Counted from the stretch's first letter, positions 43,751-55,096 are shown. The stretch is DNA of 64,000 nucleotides from Chryseobacterium indicum (GCF_021504595.1 NZ_JACSGT010000001.1:558001-622000), one strand, 5' to 3'. Numbers and translations: made by a program. Notes: generated by a model not told the origin, from the letters alone.

Positions 43751-44174
43751 AATTGCTGATTTCAAATTTGTTCTCCCTTATTTTCACATGGAATATTTTG
43801 TCAAAACCTTCTTCAATGGAAGGCTTTTCGAGGTCTTTGTATTTTGCTTTTATTCCGATCTCGCTGATGGAGTCTTTTCTGTTTTTGTTTCTTTCAAGAC
43901 AGTCCTTAACGCTGCTTTCGAAATAATATGCAATAATTTCATATTTGTTCTGTCGGGCAAGCTCAATGTATTTTCTTCTGCTTTCTCTGGTCACATTCGT
44001 GTTATCAATCACTATTTTGGAATGTGTTTCAAAACAGTACTGAAGCAGTTTTCCTTCTTTGTTTCGGGTATTCAGCAAATCCATGCTGATCCTGATGTGC
44101 GAATTGAAAAAAAGCTCCTTGTAGAAGGAACTTTTTCCGCTTGCGGGAATCCCGATGAATATGATGATCTGCAT
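43740..44174 (-). CDS. P-loop polynucleotide-kinase-like protein
   Basis: 144 residues, starting MQIIIFIGIPASGKSSF (Walker A about 8-16). RISMDLLNTR and IVIDNTNVTRESRRKYI (the DNTN segment) are typical of T4 Pnkp-type kinases, followed by VKDCLERNKNR (lid arginines). It probably phosphorylates 5'-OH RNA ends before ligation. It is 2 bp from the ATP-grasp gene and overlaps the Thg1-like gene. Confidence 0.85.
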   Translation of the reverse strand: MQIIIFIGIPASGKSSFYKELFFNSHIRISMDLLNTRNKEGKLLQYCFETHSKIVIDNTNVTRESRRKYIELARQNKYEIIAYYFESSVKDCLERNKNRKDSISEIGIKAKYKDLEKPSIEEGFDKIFHVKIRENKFEISNYEI

Positions 44175-44176
44175 TT

Positions 44177-44908
44177 TTAATTTTTTATACAGCTTTTTAC
44201 AACAACCTCCAAAGCTTTTTCCGCATCACAACTATACAAACCGGAACACCAAGCCGGATTGGCTTCAATCAAAGCCCAGCCTTTTCCTTTGATGATCCCG
44301 AAATCCAGAACAATGGCTTTGGGAAGCGTTTCGCCGTATTGCTGAATGAAATTTTTGAAAAAATCAAAAAGTTCTTTCTGTTCGTTTTCAGAAAGCGGAT
44401 TGGTGTCAAAAACGTCATTTCTCCAATAAGAAGAATGCGTTATTATTTGATTATTTAAAACAAAACATCTTACTTCCAGTTCCCATTCTACGACTTCGGA
44501 AGTGAAAACCCTGCTTTCCAGATCCAGTGTGTCAAAACCTTTGATATTGGTGACTTTATCAAAAACTCCGGCTTTAAAACTTTTAAAATCCGAACATTTG
44601 ATGAAAATATTTTCTTCATGCACGAAATCTTTCAGCGTTCCGTAAGAGATTTTCCTTTTCGTAAATTCCTCCGAAACTTTTGAAAGCCAGTCGTCATCAG
44701 GTTTTGTCAATGTAAGACTGCACTGTTCCGCCACAATTTCAGCATAAATATCTTCGCCATACACCGCAATCACGTCTGCACGAAATTCTTCGGGAACATT
44801 CCATTTTGCATTGAACCGACTCAACTCGTAGGGTGAATTGAGGGATGCTTTTTTCAGATTGTTGCTGTCTTCCGTGTACATAGGGGAGAGCGCGATGAGG
44901 TTTTTCAT
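44177..44908 (-). CDS. ATP-grasp domain protein of the RNA-repair operon
   Basis: 243 residues. The ATP-grasp pattern appears as ENIFIKCSDFKSFKAGVF, WELEVRCFVLNNQII, IVLDFGIIKGKGWALIEANPAWCSG. It resembles R2K/DUF4343-type ATP-grasp proteins found beside RNA-repair genes, where an RNA-modifying or ligase-like role has been proposed. The actual acceptor is unknown. It lies 16 bp after the NTase gene. Confidence 0.75.
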   Translation of the reverse strand: MKNLIALSPMYTEDSNNLKKASLNSPYELSRFNAKWNVPEEFRADVIAVYGEDIYAEIVAEQCSLTLTKPDDDWLSKVSEEFTKRKISYGTLKDFVHEENIFIKCSDFKSFKAGVFDKVTNIKGFDTLDLESRVFTSEVVEWELEVRCFVLNNQIITHSSYWRNDVFDTNPLSENEQKELFDFFKNFIQQYGETLPKAIVLDFGIIKGKGWALIEANPAWCSGLYSCDAEKALEVVVKSCIKN

Positions 44909-44924
44909 GGCATTATTTTTATTT

Positions 44925-45683
<759 letters not shown>

Positions 45684-45691
45684 TTATCATG

Positions 45692-45726
45692 CAAAGTAAA
45701 CGGTAATGTGCGCAATCTTTTTGCGC
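45692..45726 (-). promoter_or_regulatory. RNA-repair promoter/operator, copy 1 (NTase operon)
   Basis: Inverted repeat GCGCAA-TCTTT-TTGCGC at 45710-45726, and TACTTTG (45692-45698, minus strand) followed by CATGAT. Start-to-start spacing is 18 nt, identical to the rtcB copy. Confidence 0.75.
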
Positions 45727-45749
45727 TGTGTGCCATATAAAACGATCTC

Positions 45750-46043
45750 ATGTAAACTTACAGGTGAAAAAATGTAAAGTTACAAGGCAAAAAAGTAAAA
45801 CTACATTGAAGCAATTTGAACTTACATCGAAAGAATGTAAAGTCACAACGCAAAAAAGTAAAGTTGTAATACAAAAATGTAAACTCACATCGTAAGAATG
45901 TAAAGTTGCAATGAAAAAATGTAAAACCACATAGAAAGAATGTGAATCTGCATCTCGCCAATGTAGAATAACATCCGAAAAAAATAAAGTAAAAAGGCAA
46001 AAAAATAAAGTCACATCACAAAGATGCAACCTTACTTTGAAAG
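45750..46043. repeat. 21-bp tandem repeat array B (14 units)
   Basis: Fourteen 21-bp units in exact register, consensus near AATGTAAAGTTACATCGAAAG. On the minus strand the core reads TGTAACTTTACATT and shares TAACTTTA with array A at 22.4 kb. The open minus-strand frames are a product of the 7-codon period. Confidence 0.9.
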
Positions 46044-46349
46044 AATACTGAAGTACTGAGGTTCAATAGTATTCAGGTGTAAACACAAATTATTTTCTGT
46101 TCGTAAATTCTATTGCAGAAACGGTGTTATTTTTTTGGGGGGTAAATCTTGGCGAGTATGTGCAGGTGTTATTTTCTTCAACAAAAGCTCCGCTGCCGCA
46201 GGATTGCATTGTGTGGAGTTTCGTATTGTTTTCCACAGTAACAATTCGTCTTATGAAATTTTCTGATTTCGAAGATTGTTTTTAAGTAGCAACTTGCAAG
46301 CTTTGAAAACAGGATTTATTACAAAAACTATAAGGAAGGATTTTGTATT
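46044..46349. other. Intergenic region of about 300 bp
   Basis: No gene seen. CCGCAGGATTGCATTGTGTGGAG near 46197 resembles TGCACGATTGCATCGTGTAG near 47037, a possible dispersed element. Confidence 0.35.
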
Positions 46350-46380
46350 AAAAAAAAGAAAGTGCTATTTGATAGCACTT
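46350..46380 (-). terminator. Terminator of the Spo0M-like gene
   Basis: AAGTGCTATCAAATAGCACTT hairpin followed by a T-run on the minus strand. Confidence 0.75.
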
Positions 46381-46416
46381 CACCTTTATTTGATCATCGT
46401 ATCGTTTTACAAAAAT

Positions 46417-46887
46417 TTATATAATTTTTACTTCTTTTTTAGCAGATGGATCTAAAGCAGCGCTTTTCACATCTACTTCAGCTTCAATAAAGTAACTTGA
46501 TTTTTCATTGCTGGCAAAAGCACCTAATTTTCCTATTGCTCCTAATGCTCCACCTTTTTCTTTTAGTTCATCATTATCAGATTTCAAAATAGAAAACGGT
46601 AATCTAAACGCAATTTCTTTTGTTTCACCTGGTCTAATTACAAAACTCTCTGTAAGTTTTACTGTACCCAATTCAAATGTTTTTTTCTTTTTTTCGTCTC
46701 CACGTCCTGTTTCAAAATCTTCGTAAAGTTTAACGGAAGAACTAACAATTTCTTGTTCACTTTTAGTAGTAAGTACAATTACGCCATCAACAGCATCACT
46801 GTCTTTGGAAATTTGCATTGGTACTCTAAGCTCAACTGATACACCACCGATTCCTAATTTGTTCTTAATTGATTGAAAAAATCCCAT
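46417..46887 (-). CDS. Spo0M/arrestin-like protein
   Basis: The 156-residue protein begins MGFFQSIKNKLGIGGVSVEL and has the beta-sandwich pattern of the SpoOM (arrestin-fold) family: VDGVIVLTTKSEQEIVSS, KLTESFVIRPGETKEIAFRLPF, SSYFIEAEVDVKSAALDPSA. Cytoplasmic. Such proteins act as scaffolds in stress or sporulation control in other phyla; the role here is unknown. Single-gene transcript. Confidence 0.75.
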   Translation of the reverse strand: MGFFQSIKNKLGIGGVSVELRVPMQISKDSDAVDGVIVLTTKSEQEIVSSSVKLYEDFETGRGDEKKKKTFELGTVKLTESFVIRPGETKEIAFRLPFSILKSDNDELKEKGGALGAIGKLGAFASNEKSSYFIEAEVDVKSAALDPSAKKEVKII

Positions 46888-47267
46888 AAATATTTTTTTA
46901 AGTTTAAAGGCTAAAAATATTACAAATAATCCGTTACCACAAGCTTAATACAACAGATTTATAGAAAAAAAATACTTTTTTTAAAGATATTGCAATTATT
47001 ATTGATGATACCTGATAAATAATTATCCTCCACTGTTGCACGATTGCATCGTGTAGCTTAAAATTGCCTTCTAAAACATCCAGCCAATCAGCAAAACTCA
47101 TGAAATATAATTCTTCGGGATTTTAGAACTTGTAAAGACGACTCATTACTATGTTTTTTTACGCTAAAAAACTTTTTATTGGATGATAAAAATGCCACAC
47201 GAAAGGATTCATGCGGCAGCATTGGCTTCTAAAAAATAGAAATTTTCGAATTATAGTCGTTATAGAA

Positions 47268-47405
47268 TTAAATATCTTTTAAATAATCTTCCATACTATC
47301 TTTATCATATACTAATTCAAGATAGCGTTCTATTTTTACCGGGTTTTTTAGAGTTTTAAAGGAAATATCCTCAAAAAGCACTCTGATGAGTGCTTTTTTG
47401 ATAAG
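47268..47405 (-). pseudogene. Gene fragment behind a shared defense promoter
   Basis: On the minus strand the open frame reads ALIRVLFEDISFKTLKNP, then VKIERYLELVYDKDSMEDYL ending KDI-stop (47268). It has no ATG; only a GTG at 47381 could start it. The composition looks like a real protein C-terminus. The hairpin AAAGCACTC...GAGTGCTTTTT (47376-47402) overlaps the start of the frame. I read this as the tail of a deleted gene joined to the promoter just upstream. Confidence 0.4.
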
Positions 47406-47448
47406 TTAAGCTAGACAGTATGATGATTAGTTTTAATTTGAAGTTTAA

Positions 47449-47494
47449 CAAATATAATTTAAGTCAATACAAAAAAGATTACGGCAACCCGTAA
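47449..47494 (-). promoter_or_regulatory. Shared defense promoter/operator, copy 3 (ghost locus)
   Basis: Perfect 18-bp palindrome ATTACGG-CAAC-CCGTAAT (47478-47495) with -7 element TATATTTG (47449-47456). The block including TTGACTTAAATTAT and TTAAAACTAATC matches the leader of module 1, but no ATG remains at the expected place (47420-47422). Confidence 0.7.
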
Positions 47495-47502
47495 TTTTCA
47501 AA

Positions 47503-48939
<1,437 letters not shown>

Positions 48940-49246
48940 AGATAAAATTATTTTAATTATTTTTGAGGAATTAACCACAAAAGGCACAAAAGTTTTTTGA
49001 CACATGAGTTACATTAGTTTTAATATCAAAATGATTGAGGGTATTTTAGAACCCATCAGATTTAAAAATCAGAGATTTTTGTGAGGAACAAATAAAACTC
49101 TAAAGTGGATAATAAATCATTTCAATAAAAAATAGTGTCCTTAGAGATCTTGAAATGGTTTTTTTAAGCCTTTCTACACAGATATTGCTCCGATCGGGCG
49201 GATTTCTGTTTTAAAATTGAATTATTTATAAACAAAACATTAAGAT
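48940..49246. other. Intergenic region rtcB-hopJ-like gene
   Basis: No gene seen. A copy of the TTTCTACACAGAT...GCTCC repeat lies at about 49175-49195. Confidence 0.4.
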
Positions 49247-49579
49247 ATGTTATTCGAACAATTAGAAAACGCACCACAGGAAATTCAGTTTAATGATGTA
49301 ATTGCTTTTATTGATGAACATTACGATTTCACTCCAACAAAATTTACGAACGGAAATACGGTAAATGAAGCCAATCAGAATAACGGCTCCTGTAAGATTT
49401 TTAGTTTTGCGAAATTAAATGATCTGTCGAAAGAAGAAACGCTGAATCTTTTCGGAGAATTTTACAGGGAAGATGTTCTTAAAAATCCTGAAGGAACAGA
49501 TCATCAGAATATCAGAAACTTTATGACGTTTGGCTGGGACGGGATTGCTTTTGATGGAAAAGCTTTGGTAAGAAAATAG
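49247..49579 (+). CDS. HopJ-family protein
   Basis: A compact 110-residue protein matching the HopJ family: IAFIDEHYDFTPTKFTNGN, NGSCKIFSFAKLNDLSKEETL, LNLFGEFYREDVL and NIRNFMTFGWDGIAFDGKAL. Named after a Pseudomonas type III effector, but common as a cytoplasmic protein in non-pathogens. No secretion signal; function unknown. Confidence 0.8.
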   Translation: MLFEQLENAPQEIQFNDVIAFIDEHYDFTPTKFTNGNTVNEANQNNGSCKIFSFAKLNDLSKEETLNLFGEFYREDVLKNPEGTDHQNIRNFMTFGWDGIAFDGKALVRK

Positions 49580-49619
49580 AAATTAAACAGTTGAAGTTAC
49601 ATATCGTTCGATTGATACC

Positions 49620-49952
49620 ATGGAATACAGAAAAGAAAAACTATTTTGTAAAGAGAACTTTAAACTGGTTACGGAACTCACGGAATTCAGAATGTCTGTA
49701 TGGATTACCGGTTTCGGTCTGGAAAACGCAGTGACGGGTGAAGAGGTTCTTCCTTTATTTTCCTATTTTAATCTGGATCATATCGAGGAATTGAGTGAAG
49801 AAATTTTAGAAATAAAGTTTAGAATCTATCCTTCCGGTAAAAAAAATTACACGGTTAAAGTATATCCTTTTTCAAAGCAGTTTGAATATGAAGACAAAAT
49901 GTACTCCACCGATCATTTTTGTAAAGTAATCATAGGAGAAGATTTAAGATAA
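49620..49952 (+). CDS. Hypothetical protein (110 aa)
   Basis: A small soluble protein with alternating charged and aromatic segments (FRMSVWITGFGLENAVTGEEV, IKFRIYPSGKKNYTVKVYPF). No family is recognised. It sits 40 bp after the HopJ-like gene and 85 bp before the WYL gene on the same strand, so co-transcription is possible. Confidence 0.6.
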   Translation: MEYRKEKLFCKENFKLVTELTEFRMSVWITGFGLENAVTGEEVLPLFSYFNLDHIEELSEEILEIKFRIYPSGKKNYTVKVYPFSKQFEYEDKMYSTDHFCKVIIGEDLR

Positions 49953-50037
49953 AAAGATAATCCGTACTATCTAATGTCTCTTAAAAAACGAATCTTTTTG
50001 ACCTGAAAGTCCATAGAAAACCAACAAATAGAAAGAA

Positions 50038-51057
50038 ATGTCATCCAACAAAAACGCTCTCATCCGGTACAAAACACTGGATAAATGTCTGAAAAATAAA
50101 TACCGGAAATATACTCTCGAAGATCTTATTGACGAATGTTCGGAAGCTTTGTTTGAATTTGAAGGGAAAGAATCTTTTGTAAGCAAAAGAACGGTACAGC
50201 TGGATCTGCAGAATATGCGGAGTGAAAAATTCGGATATGAAGCACCGATTGAAGTATACGAAAGAAAATATTACCGGTACAGCGATCCCGATTACAGCAT
50301 TCATAATATTTCGGTCAACGAAAGTGATCTGAAAGCCATGAATAATGCGGTGCAGATTTTAAAACAGTTTAAGGATTTTTCGATGTTCAAGGAAATGAAC
50401 GGGGTGATCCAAAAACTGGAAGATTCCATCCATTCCACGAACCAGAAATCTATTATTCATTTAGATAAAAATGAGCAATTGAAAGGATTGGAATATATTG
50501 ATGTTCTGTATGATGCGATTTTGCACAAAAAAGTACTGAACATCACGTATAAAAGTTTTAAGGCAAGAGAATCAGATTCTTATATTGTTCATCCGCAGCT
50601 GCTGAAGGAATTTAACAACCGCTGGTTTTTGATCTGTTCCAATAAGCAATATGTCTATAATCTCGCTCTGGACAGAATGGAAGATATTCAGACGGATGAA
50701 AATATTGAGTATATTGACATGAATCTTGACGGCGACGAATATTTCAAAGATATTGTGGGAGTAAGTGTTTCTCCGACGATGGCTCCGCGAAATGTGGTTT
50801 TCTTTGTAGATTCTTCCAACGCTCCTTATGTAAAGACCAAGCCTTTTCATGCCAGTCAGGAAATTGTAAGCGAAAGTAATGAAGGTACGATTTTTAAAAT
50901 CTGTGTACAGCTGAATTTTGAGCTGGAAAGACTTCTTTTGGGATTTGGAGAATGTCTCGTTGTGCATAAACCGAGAAAACTCAGACTGAGACTGGAAGAA
51001 AAATTCAAAGCGGCAGCTAAAAATTATGAAAACCTTGCTGTTCCGGATGAAGACTGA
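50038..51057 (+). CDS. WYL-domain transcriptional regulator
   Basis: 339 residues. The N-terminal winged HTH (about 1-75, with SFVSKRTVQLDLQNMRSEKFG) is followed by a WYL ligand domain (about 165-260: VLNITYKSFKARESDSYIVHPQLLKEFNNRWFLICSN) and a WCX-like C-terminus. WYL proteins often control DNA-damage, defense or RNA-repair genes by sensing nucleic-acid ligands. It is the only such regulator between the RNA-repair genes and the Gabija-like modules, so it is a candidate for the shared operators. That link is inference. Confidence 0.88.
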   Translation: MSSNKNALIRYKTLDKCLKNKYRKYTLEDLIDECSEALFEFEGKESFVSKRTVQLDLQNMRSEKFGYEAPIEVYERKYYRYSDPDYSIHNISVNESDLKAMNNAVQILKQFKDFSMFKEMNGVIQKLEDSIHSTNQKSIIHLDKNEQLKGLEYIDVLYDAILHKKVLNITYKSFKARESDSYIVHPQLLKEFNNRWFLICSNKQYVYNLALDRMEDIQTDENIEYIDMNLDGDEYFKDIVGVSVSPTMAPRNVVFFVDSSNAPYVKTKPFHASQEIVSESNEGTIFKICVQLNFELERLLLGFGECLVVHKPRKLRLRLEEKFKAAAKNYENLAVPDED

Positions 51058-51111
51058 TATAAAATCTTGGCGTAGAAATTGTATTGCATCAATTATAAAA
51101 AAATAAACAAT

Positions 51112-51255
51112 ATGAAATCAAGAATATTAAAAGCAGTTGTTGCTGTGGTAGCTCCTTTAGTGATTGAATTTATCGTGAAGAAAATTTCAGAGAAAATTGA
51201 TCAGAAAAGTCAGAAAAAAGAAGATCCTAAGCAACTTCCTGCATCCACGAATTAA
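51112..51255 (+). CDS. Small membrane-associated protein (47 aa)
   Basis: 47 codons (MKSRILKAVVAVVAPLVIEFIVKK...). One hydrophobic helix at about 6-22 is followed by a Lys/Gln-rich tail. It lies 54 bp after the WYL gene and just before a strong terminator, so it may be the last gene of that transcript. A single amphipathic or transmembrane helix is the only visible feature. Confidence 0.6.
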   Translation: MKSRILKAVVAVVAPLVIEFIVKKISEKIDQKSQKKEDPKQLPASTN

Positions 51256-51609
51256 CATGACAAGTAGTTAGATTTAAATTATAGAAAAGAGGCTGTTCAT
51301 TTTTTGCAACAGCCTCTTTTTATTTTTAAAATTTTCTAAATTGATTTTAAAATTCGCCGCAAACTGAAGGTTCGACAGAGTAAAAATTTGCAAAACATGA
51401 TCAAAATGTAATAATTATTAAATTTATTGTTAACTTTTTATTTGTTAAGACAAATTTTTATGATTGTCCGTAATTTGTCATCATTAAACCTTTGAGTTCT
51501 TAGCTGAGTGGAAACGCCTTTGTGAACTTAAAAGCAGTTAGTATATCAGAAAATCTTAGTGATCTTAGCGTTAAAAGCAGTATAATTTATAATGGATAAT
51601 CAAACGCTT
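51256..51609. other. Intergenic region before DUF1501 gene
   Basis: No gene seen apart from the terminator at its left end. AT-rich. Confidence 0.4.
51284..51322 (+). terminator. Terminator after the WYL/47-aa transcript
   Basis: AAAAGAGGCTGTT and AACAGCCTCTTTT pair, followed by a T-run. Confidence 0.85.
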
Positions 51610-52794
51610 TTATACAAAATCATAAACCCCGTTTTTCCATCCCAGAACTTTAGAAGAGTCCGCTTTCAGCCAGTTCTTTAGGATGGTGGCATAAATTTTC
51701 CGGAAATCTTCGGTGTAGATTAAATCGCCTTCATTCAGATTCTGTAAATCGGGAAGTGCATTCAGAATTCCTTTTTTCTTTAAACCTCCACTGATGAAAA
51801 ACATCTGGTTTGCCGTTCCATGATCGGTTCCGTTACTTGCATTCTGGGCAACACGTCTGCCAAATTCTGAAAAAGTCATCAGTAAAATATCATTAAAAAG
51901 TCCGTTACTTTTCATATCCGCAACAAACGCTTTTACCGCATCATTAATATCTGTAAACAGTTTTTGCTGTCTTTCATTCTGGTTTACGTGTGTATCGAAA
52001 CTTCCGATGGAAAGATAATACACTCTCGTATTAATGTCAGATTTAATTAAAGACGAAACGGTTTTAAAGTCTTTTCCAAGCTGAGAATTCGGATAGCTCT
52101 GTTCTGTATTTTTTGCTTTGCTTTTCTCGAAAATGTATCCTGCATTGTTGATAGTAGAACCTAATGTCTGATATAAATAGGAAACCGTTTCATCGTCATG
52201 ATGATGATCATACAGCGATTTAAAATATTTTTCCTGACTGGTCTGATATAATCTTTTCGGATCTTTAAAGGCAAATGCTTTATTTTTTTCACCTTTTAAA
52301 GCTAAACTCAGCATATCGTCAACTTCTAATGCTTGTGTGGGATGATCGCATTTATAACATTCTTCATCCAGAAATCTTCCCAGCCAGCCTGTGTCAAGAT
52401 ATTCATCGCTTCTGCTTGCAGAATGCCAGATGTCCATGCTTCGGAAGTGTGATTTATCGGGATTCGGATAACCGACATTATTCATCACAGAAAGTTCTCC
52501 CTGATCGTACAGTTCTTTGAAATAGGAGAGGGCAGGATTAATCCCCGCTTCGTCCGTAAGCTGCATGGAATTCTGAATGGCAATTTTATTTCTTTCCCTG
52601 AAATAAATATCATTTTTTGTCGGAATAATCGTATTCAGACCATCATTTCCTCCTGTAAACTGAAGAACTACCAATATTTTCTGATTGGGTTCCAGTGCGT
52701 CATCGAATGTCATGGCTTTCAGGAAATTCGGCATCAGAAAAGATGCGGTTGCCAATGAACTTATTTTTAGGAATTCTCTTCTTTTGATTAGCAT
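51610..52794 (-). CDS. DUF1501 protein (sulfatase-like fold), exported
   Basis: 394 residues. The N-terminus KRREFLKISSLATASFL is a twin-arginine-type export signal. Family features are VLQFTGGNDGLNTIIP, MNNVGYPNPDKSHFRSMDIWHS, YLSIGSFDTHVNQ, LLMTFSEFGRRVAQN and GTDHGTANQMFFISGG. Members resemble the alkaline phosphatase/sulfatase superfamily with a metal site. It is nearly always paired with a DUF1800 gene, as here. Substrate unknown. Confidence 0.9.
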   Translation of the reverse strand: MLIKRREFLKISSLATASFLMPNFLKAMTFDDALEPNQKILVVLQFTGGNDGLNTIIPTKNDIYFRERNKIAIQNSMQLTDEAGINPALSYFKELYDQGELSVMNNVGYPNPDKSHFRSMDIWHSASRSDEYLDTGWLGRFLDEECYKCDHPTQALEVDDMLSLALKGEKNKAFAFKDPKRLYQTSQEKYFKSLYDHHHDDETVSYLYQTLGSTINNAGYIFEKSKAKNTEQSYPNSQLGKDFKTVSSLIKSDINTRVYYLSIGSFDTHVNQNERQQKLFTDINDAVKAFVADMKSNGLFNDILLMTFSEFGRRVAQNASNGTDHGTANQMFFISGGLKKKGILNALPDLQNLNEGDLIYTEDFRKIYATILKNWLKADSSKVLGWKNGVYDFV

Positions 52795-52863
52795 AAGAAA
52801 TAGGTTTTAGGGTAAAGATGATAGGTTGCAGGCTTTAACGAAGCTAAAATCTGCTGCTGAAAA

Positions 52864-54249
52864 CTACATTAACTGATATTCCGGTGTGGACATGAGATTA
52901 ATGACATTCATTTTCACACTGTTGTCGGAGAAATTTTTCACCGAATTCATATCCAGAGATTTTGAACTCTGAATTAAATAATCTTCTACATTCTTTCCAT
53001 TGAAAATCTTTTCCACACGAGACCAATCGATCGTAATATTAGGATTTTTAAAGCTTTTCGTTAAAGAATTCGTGTTGTTTTTTAAACCCATATCCAAATC
53101 ATCATCTTCTTTCGGACGGTAATCTAACGGTCGCAAACCTGACCAGATCTGAGGAATCTGAAGTCTTAACATTAAAGTCGAGCTGTCGATCCACGATTTT
53201 CCGTTCGGCCAGCCTGAAACATTCGGCGGGTACAAAAGCATCTGTCCCAGTAATTTCTGATACACGATGAGGTTTTCAGGATTCTGAATGGTCATGGGAA
53301 GAGAACGCATCATTCCTGCCATAAGTTCAATCGGAGACTTTATCCTGCTGCCGATATTTTTTTTATCGTAAAACCAAGAACCAGAAAAAATATCCATCAT
53401 GAGTTTTTTAATGTCGTAACCGGACTGGTAGAAACTTTCGCTCAGGGATTTTACAATATTTTCATCAACATTTTCATTCACGAAGAATTTATAGATTTTT
53501 GTGGTGATGAATTTTGCCGTTGCCTTTTGTTCAAGAATGATATTTAAAACATCTGTGCCTGTAAAATTTCCGGTTTTTCCCAGAAATGTCTTTGAGCCTT
53601 CATCATGAAGATTTTTCCGTTCTTTAAAATTTCCTTCTTTATCCGATCCCCATCCTGTAAAAGCTCTTGCGCCTTCTCGTATGTCTTTCTCCGTATAATT
53701 TCCTCGTCCCATCGTGAAAAGTTCCATCACTTCACGGGCAAAATTTTCGTTGGGATGATCTTTTTTGTTCTGTTGATTGTTAAGAAAATTCAGCATTGCA
53801 GGAGCTTGGCTCACTTCAAATAATAGATCTTTAAAGTTTCCGAGTGCATTCTTTCGGATCACATTTAAAATCTGTCGGTTAAATTTCGGGTTCACCACTC
53901 TGGAAGCAAAATGTCCGTGCCAGAAAAATGCCATTTTCTCCCTCATCTGCTCTTTGCTGTTCACCATTTTATCAAGAAAATTCAGATTGAGCTCTTCGTT
54001 CTGCTGTCGGCTGATTCTCTGCATTTCTTTTTTCTTTTCAGCCGGAGTCTGATCATTCATCATGTAATCTCCGGTTTCTGCAATATCGGGCGTATCATAA
54101 TTTATATAAAGAAATGTTTCTTCTTTAAATAAATCATTAATCAGGCTTTTAATGTCTTTTTTATGAAGATCTTCCAGCTGATTGATTCCCGGTCCGAATC
54201 CTGCCCGCCAGAGAAGGTGTTTATTGTTGAGTAACGATGGAGAAATCAT
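52864..54249 (-). CDS. DUF1800 protein
   Basis: 461-residue helical protein with family parts HLLWRAGFGP, MAFFWHGHFA, NPNENFAREVMELFTMGRGNYTEKDIREGARAFTGW and YPPNVSGWPNGKSWIDSSTLM. There is no obvious signal peptide; export may depend on the Tat-carrying DUF1501 partner. The pair is thought to function together, but the biochemistry is not established. Confidence 0.88.
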   Translation of the reverse strand: MISPSLLNNKHLLWRAGFGPGINQLEDLHKKDIKSLINDLFKEETFLYINYDTPDIAETGDYMMNDQTPAEKKKEMQRISRQQNEELNLNFLDKMVNSKEQMREKMAFFWHGHFASRVVNPKFNRQILNVIRKNALGNFKDLLFEVSQAPAMLNFLNNQQNKKDHPNENFAREVMELFTMGRGNYTEKDIREGARAFTGWGSDKEGNFKERKNLHDEGSKTFLGKTGNFTGTDVLNIILEQKATAKFITTKIYKFFVNENVDENIVKSLSESFYQSGYDIKKLMMDIFSGSWFYDKKNIGSRIKSPIELMAGMMRSLPMTIQNPENLIVYQKLLGQMLLYPPNVSGWPNGKSWIDSSTLMLRLQIPQIWSGLRPLDYRPKEDDDLDMGLKNNTNSLTKSFKNPNITIDWSRVEKIFNGKNVEDYLIQSSKSLDMNSVKNFSDNSVKMNVINLMSTPEYQLM

Positions 54250-54480
54250 ATCAATTATTTACTTTTTGATGGCTGTGATAAGGTAAGGTTAAAATTAATA
54301 ACGGTTAAGAATTGTTAATATTGAATGGTATTTTGAATAAATTGAGTTTAAATGTTTAATCATTTATTTAAAATGAGTGAATTTTTTAAACGTTTATTTA
54401 ATTTTTTTAGTCAGAATAATGAATTGAATTTCATGTTTTTACATTTTTAAGCATTGTTAAAGTCGCAGGAAAGGCTTTGC

Positions 54481-54498
54481 TTGGCACGATTTTTACAT
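54481..54498 (+). promoter_or_regulatory. Candidate sigma-54-type (-24/-12) promoter
   Basis: TTGGCACG-ATTT-TTACAT agrees with the sigma-54 consensus TTGGCACG-N4-TTGCA except for one base. It ends 34 nt before the ATG at 54533. Confidence 0.45.
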
Positions 54499-54532
54499 AT
54501 TTCAGCGTAGTAAAATTTAAAAAATCAGAGTT

Positions 54533-55096
54533 ATGAAAATGTTTAAACAAGCAATTTTATTTGCCGGAATTTTGACTGCAGGAGCATTGAGCGCACAAAG
54601 TGCACAGATGAATAATATGATTAAGGTAGGAGCAAATGTTGGTTTAGCAGTTCCTTCTGACAATACTTCGATGGCAGTAGGAGTGGATGTAGCATACCAG
54701 AACCTTATTACTCCGGGATTTGGATTGGGTATCGCAACAGGATATACACACTATTTCGGTAAAGATAACAACGGATACACTAATAATGATGTAGGAGTAG
54801 TTCCTGTAGCAGCATTAATTAGAATTTATCCTAAACAGACAGGATTTTACTTTGGTACAGACTTAGGGTACGGATTTTTGACAGGGGATAATAAAGTAGC
54901 ATCTAACGTTACATTAGACAGACCAAACGGCGGATTTTATTTAAAGCCTGAAATCGGATATCACAATCAGGACTGGAATTTCTTCGTACAGTACCAGAAA
55001 GTTTTTGTAGGAAACAACGGCGATCTGCCTAATCAGGACTACAATGTGGGCAACATTGGGGTAGGATTTTCTTATAATATTCCTTTAGGGAAGTAG
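54533..55096 (+). CDS. Outer-membrane beta-barrel protein (187 aa)
   Basis: A signal peptide (MFKQAILFAGILTAGALSAQ, after MK) is followed by strand pairs (MIKVGANVGLAVPSDN, GFGLGIATGYTHYFGKD, FYFGTDLGYGFLTGD, NFFVQYQKVFVGN). Gly-rich turns and amphipathic strands indicate a small OmpW/OmpA-type barrel of about eight strands. Probably abundant, given its own promoter and terminator. Function unknown. Confidence 0.8.
   Translation: MKMFKQAILFAGILTAGALSAQSAQMNNMIKVGANVGLAVPSDNTSMAVGVDVAYQNLITPGFGLGIATGYTHYFGKDNNGYTNNDVGVVPVAALIRIYPKQTGFYFGTDLGYGFLTGDNKVASNVTLDRPNGGFYLKPEIGYHNQDWNFFVQYQKVFVGNNGDLPNQDYNVGNIGVGFSYNIPLGK

Noticed and set aside
45748..46029. Repeat-containing protein encoded on the minus strand
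   Set aside because: The open frame results from the 21-bp period of the tandem repeat; there is no promoter, credible start or conserved domain.
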